A stretch of DNA of 14,409 nucleotides from an uncultured Treponema sp. Lineage in GTDB: Bacteria > Spirochaetota > Spirochaetia > Treponematales > Treponemataceae. The position numbers were made by a program, and so were the translations under genes. The notes below the pieces were generated by a model that saw only the letters and a program-made list of their open reading frames with translations, ran no database searches and was not told where the DNA came from. Position 1 is the first letter of the stretch; each line of letters begins with the position of its first letter. Where the stretch lies: contig CAKUWD010000061.1 of assembly GCA_934699065.1 (NCBI GenBank), positions 1 through 14,409 on the forward strand, given 5' to 3'. Of the stretch, positions 12,439 to 14,409 are shown one piece after another.

Positions 12439-13134
12439 CTAGTAAACACTATACTCTACTATTCTACCGCATTCTAAGAAAAAATCAAGATTTATTACAT
12501 AACGGCCAGAGGTGATTCCTAAAGTTGGAAAATCACGAATCAAAACAGAACCTGTTATTTCTTTTGGCTTATTTTTGATTACTTTTCTGTAATAATTTCT
12601 TATTGCATCTTTTAATGATTCCCTGGCAGCTTCTTCTATACCATCAAAGCCTTTTTCAACAGATGCATATCCTATTCCACCAATTACAGGATTTTTTATT
12701 GATTTCCACAAATTATAAGTCTGAACCTGAGAATCAGTTCGAACATATTCAACCCAACAATTCAGATTATTTTCGCTGATCCAGGGAGATGTATATTTTA
12801 TGCCGCCTTTTATTACATCAGAAGAAACAATCTCTGTCACTTCCAGATACTCATCAACTCCGCGGGCTTTGTCATAAGGAACATAAACAAAATTCCACCC
12901 GTAAACCATTCCTGAAATAATAAAGGGTGCAATTCTACGCATTTGAGAAACAGGAAAATCAAATTGCCCCGAATTTTCATCTGCAGAAAGTTCCAGCCCC
13001 GGATAAGCATCAAGTTCTGCCCACAAAGGAAGCCTGATATTACGAATAACGGATGGAGTCTGTGCAAAAAGCGAAAAACCAGCAAAGACAAATGCGAAAA
13101 TAAATCTTTTTAACGTTTGTAAGTGTCTTTCCAT
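12439..13134 (-). CDS. Secreted protein of unknown function, possibly LPP20-like
   Basis: This 231-residue protein has an N-terminal signal peptide with cleavage after SLFA (about residue 24) and no lipobox. Residues about 150-190 contain GGIGYASVEKG followed by an Ala-rich helix with AARESLKDAIRNYYRK. This pattern recalls LPP20-like and related treponemal envelope proteins, where a Gly-x-Gly-x-Ala strand precedes such a helix; the resemblance is weak and the function unknown. The end, RYVINLDFFLECGRIVEYSVY, is beta-strand-like. The ATG at 13134 overlaps the end of the rhomboid gene by 25 bases. No in-frame ATG, GTG or TTG lies close downstream that would keep the signal peptide, so the overlap is accepted. 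There is no Shine-Dalgarno, which fits translation coupled to the rhomboid gene. Confidence 0.75.
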   Translation of the reverse strand: MERHLQTLKRFIFAFVFAGFSLFAQTPSVIRNIRLPLWAELDAYPGLELSADENSGQFDFPVSQMRRIAPFIISGMVYGWNFVYVPYDKARGVDEYLEVTEIVSSDVIKGGIKYTSPWISENNLNCWVEYVRTDSQVQTYNLWKSIKNPVIGGIGYASVEKGFDGIEEAARESLKDAIRNYYRKVIKNKPKEITGSVLIRDFPTLGITSGRYVINLDFFLECGRIVEYSVY

Positions 13135-13769
13135 ATTTTTACAGGATGAATTCCCATTCTTATTACAAAATAAAGCCAGGCAGCAAAGAAACCAAACAGA
13201 TGTGTCATATGGGCAACATTTGTGCCTCTTCCAAAAAACTGACTTCCAAGTTCAATCAGTGCATAAATCAGCACCAGAATTGGAGCCGGAACAGGAATTA
13301 TTCCCCAGATAAAGAAAACAGAACGAGGAAAGAACACAGCATATGCAAAAAGAATCGCATAAACCGCGCCACTAGCACCCAACAAATGAACATTCATCTG
13401 TCCTGTATATTTATACACAAGAAAGGAGAAAAAGCCGCTTAAAGCCCCACATAATAAATAAAAAAGCAGAAATTCGCGACTACCAATCGCTTTTTCTAAT
13501 CTGAGCCCGAATACCAGCAGAGCCAGCATATTAAAGAATACATGCTGAAAACTTCCATGCATAAACATATAGGAAATAAACTGCCAGTACATATGATAAT
13601 GCTCTACAGCTTCAGGGCTCATTACACTATACACTAAAACATACCTGTACAATTCAGGATACACAAACTGAAGACCAAAAATACAAAAATTTAAGAGGAT
13701 TATAAAAAGCGCCGCACGTCTGTAAACGTAAGGAAAGGGTCTGCGAAGGATAAAACTATTTCTTGGCAT
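13110..13769 (-). CDS. Rhomboid family intramembrane serine protease
   Basis: This 219-residue inner-membrane protease cleaves substrates within or near their transmembrane helices. About six membrane segments are visible. Key motifs are H71-G-S-F-Q-H76-x-x-x-N80 in the second helix (oxyanion region), the catalytic Ser133 in GASGAVYAIL, and the catalytic His190 in AHMTHLFGFFAAW. Both dyad residues are present, so it should be active. The ATG at 13769 is preferred; a TTG at 13805 in the same frame adds 12 residues but would enlarge the overlap with the upstream gene to 50 bases. With the chosen start the gene overlaps the GGDEF gene by 14 bases and the next gene by 25 bases, so the operon is very tight. 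Substrates are unknown; the two secreted proteins encoded directly after it are positional candidates for functional partners. Confidence 0.9.
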   Translation of the reverse strand: MPRNSFILRRPFPYVYRRAALFIILLNFCIFGLQFVYPELYRYVLVYSVMSPEAVEHYHMYWQFISYMFMHGSFQHVFFNMLALLVFGLRLEKAIGSREFLLFYLLCGALSGFFSFLVYKYTGQMNVHLLGASGAVYAILFAYAVFFPRSVFFIWGIIPVPAPILVLIYALIELGSQFFGRGTNVAHMTHLFGFFAAWLYFVIRMGIHPVKIWKDTYKR

Positions 13770-14409
13770 TTGATGATTTACGCGAAGTCTTTCCCTGAGG
13801 TTCAAAGAAAGTTACGCGGTTTCTTCCATTATTTTTTGACATATAAAGTCCCTGATCAGCCTGATTAACAAACTCATTAGGAGAACTTACAAGGTTAGTT
13901 TCAGCATCAAAAACAGAAACACCACCAGAAATAGTGACATGAAGATGCTGATTATTATAAACAAAGTCATGCTCATTTATCGTAGAACGAATTCTGTCTG
14001 CAACAATCATAGCCTCTTCTTTTCCGGCATCAATCAAAAGTGCTGTAAATTCTTCACCACCATAACGGCTGGCAACATCTGAATCACGTAAATTTTTACG
14101 AATAAGATCCGCAACACTTTTTAAAACAAAATCGCCGCATTCATGACCATAGGTATCATTAAACTTCTTAAAAAAGTCTATATCAAACATGATTACAGCA
14201 ACATGCTGCTTATTCAAAAAGGCCGCATCAATTGCTTCGGTAAGAAGATTAAAGAAATAATACTTTAATTTAAGGTGAGTCATCATATCTGTAGAAGACA
14301 TTTCCAAAAGTGCCGCATTATTAATAGCTACAGAAGCGAGACTCGCAATCGACATAATCTGATTTATTTCATATTCAGAATAAGAAGCATCATCTTCAAT
14401 TGCTATACG
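13756..14409 (-). CDS. Diguanylate cyclase (GGDEF domain) with preceding GAF-like end, 5' part outside window
   Basis: The frame is open to the window edge, so the N-terminus is missing; at least 217 residues are present. The first roughly 40 visible residues (YSEYEINQIMSIASLASVAINNAALLE) look like the final helix of a GAF sensory domain. The GGDEF domain follows with FDIDFFKKFNDTYGHECGD (metal and substrate region), the active-site loop RYGGEEF and a SGGVSVF strand. The I-site RxxD is present as RDSD, five residues before GGEEF, so product inhibition by c-di-GMP is expected. The protein should make c-di-GMP from two GTP in response to a signal sensed upstream. It ends in a short basic tail. 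It is the first visible gene of an operon with the rhomboid protease and two secreted proteins; the internal ATG at 14355 is not the likely start. Confidence 0.9.
   Translation of the reverse strand, partial: RIAIEDDASYSEYEINQIMSIASLASVAINNAALLEMSSTDMMTHLKLKYYFFNLLTEAIDAAFLNKQHVAVIMFDIDFFKKFNDTYGHECGDFVLKSVADLIRKNLRDSDVASRYGGEEFTALLIDAGKEEAMIVADRIRSTINEHDFVYNNQHLHVTISGGVSVFDAETNLVSSPNEFVNQADQGLYMSKNNGRNRVTFFEPQGKTSRKSSNAKK

Noticed and set aside
13770..13805. TTG start for the rhomboid protease
   Set aside because: Adds 12 residues without a Shine-Dalgarno and a larger overlap with the GGDEF gene; the ATG at 13769 is simpler. Not excluded.

Overview
The window looks like a chromosomal segment of a spirochaete, most likely a host-associated, carbohydrate-degrading Treponema (rumen or gut type). 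The evidence is an archaeal/eukaryotic-type PheS (a known spirochaete trait), moderately AT-rich coding sequence, a lipoprotein xylanase, and dense, structured intergenic repeats. Genus assignment is an inference from these traits, not from a marker gene. I see no phage, plasmid, CRISPR, defence island, tRNA or rRNA. No gene-free stretch exceeds 300 bases; every gap above 120 bases is largely filled by repeats or terminators.

Layout. Positions 1-5576 hold six minus-strand genes: a truncated MATE transporter, stand-alone AICAR transformylase (purH C-terminal half), a DUF624/YesL membrane protein, a beta-lactamase-fold lipoprotein, a PurO-type IMP cyclohydrolase and a PlsC-like acyltransferase. 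Positions 5649-10051 hold four plus-strand genes: a GH10 xylanase lipoprotein, a lipoprotein of unknown function, a THUMP-domain RNA methyltransferase and a TetR regulator. Positions 10275-14409 are minus again: archaeal-type pheS, then a tight four-gene unit whose transcription order is GGDEF protein (cut by the window edge), rhomboid protease and two secreted proteins, ending in a strong intrinsic terminator.

How genes work together. The last two steps of IMP synthesis (AICAR to FAICAR to IMP), fused as PurH in most bacteria, are done here by two separate proteins about 2.1 kb apart. The xylanase and the following lipoprotein form a candidate envelope xylan pair. The methyltransferase and TetR gene form a likely operon, because the TetR Shine-Dalgarno overlaps the methyltransferase stop. 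The GGDEF-rhomboid-secreted-protein genes overlap and are probably translationally coupled.

Most notable signals are non-coding. (1) Two copies of a dispersed repeat differ almost only by compensatory base-pair changes, so their hairpins are maintained; a second repeat family shows the same rule. (2) Nearly all repeats sit directly 3' of stop codons. (3) A perfect 13-bp inverted repeat places the ribosome binding site and start codon of the second lipoprotein in its loop. (4) Several genes without a Shine-Dalgarno have a -10-like hexamer only 6-9 bases before the ATG, suggesting leaderless mRNAs. (5) A perfect 16-bp palindrome lies in the DUF624 promoter region. No clearly new protein system was found.
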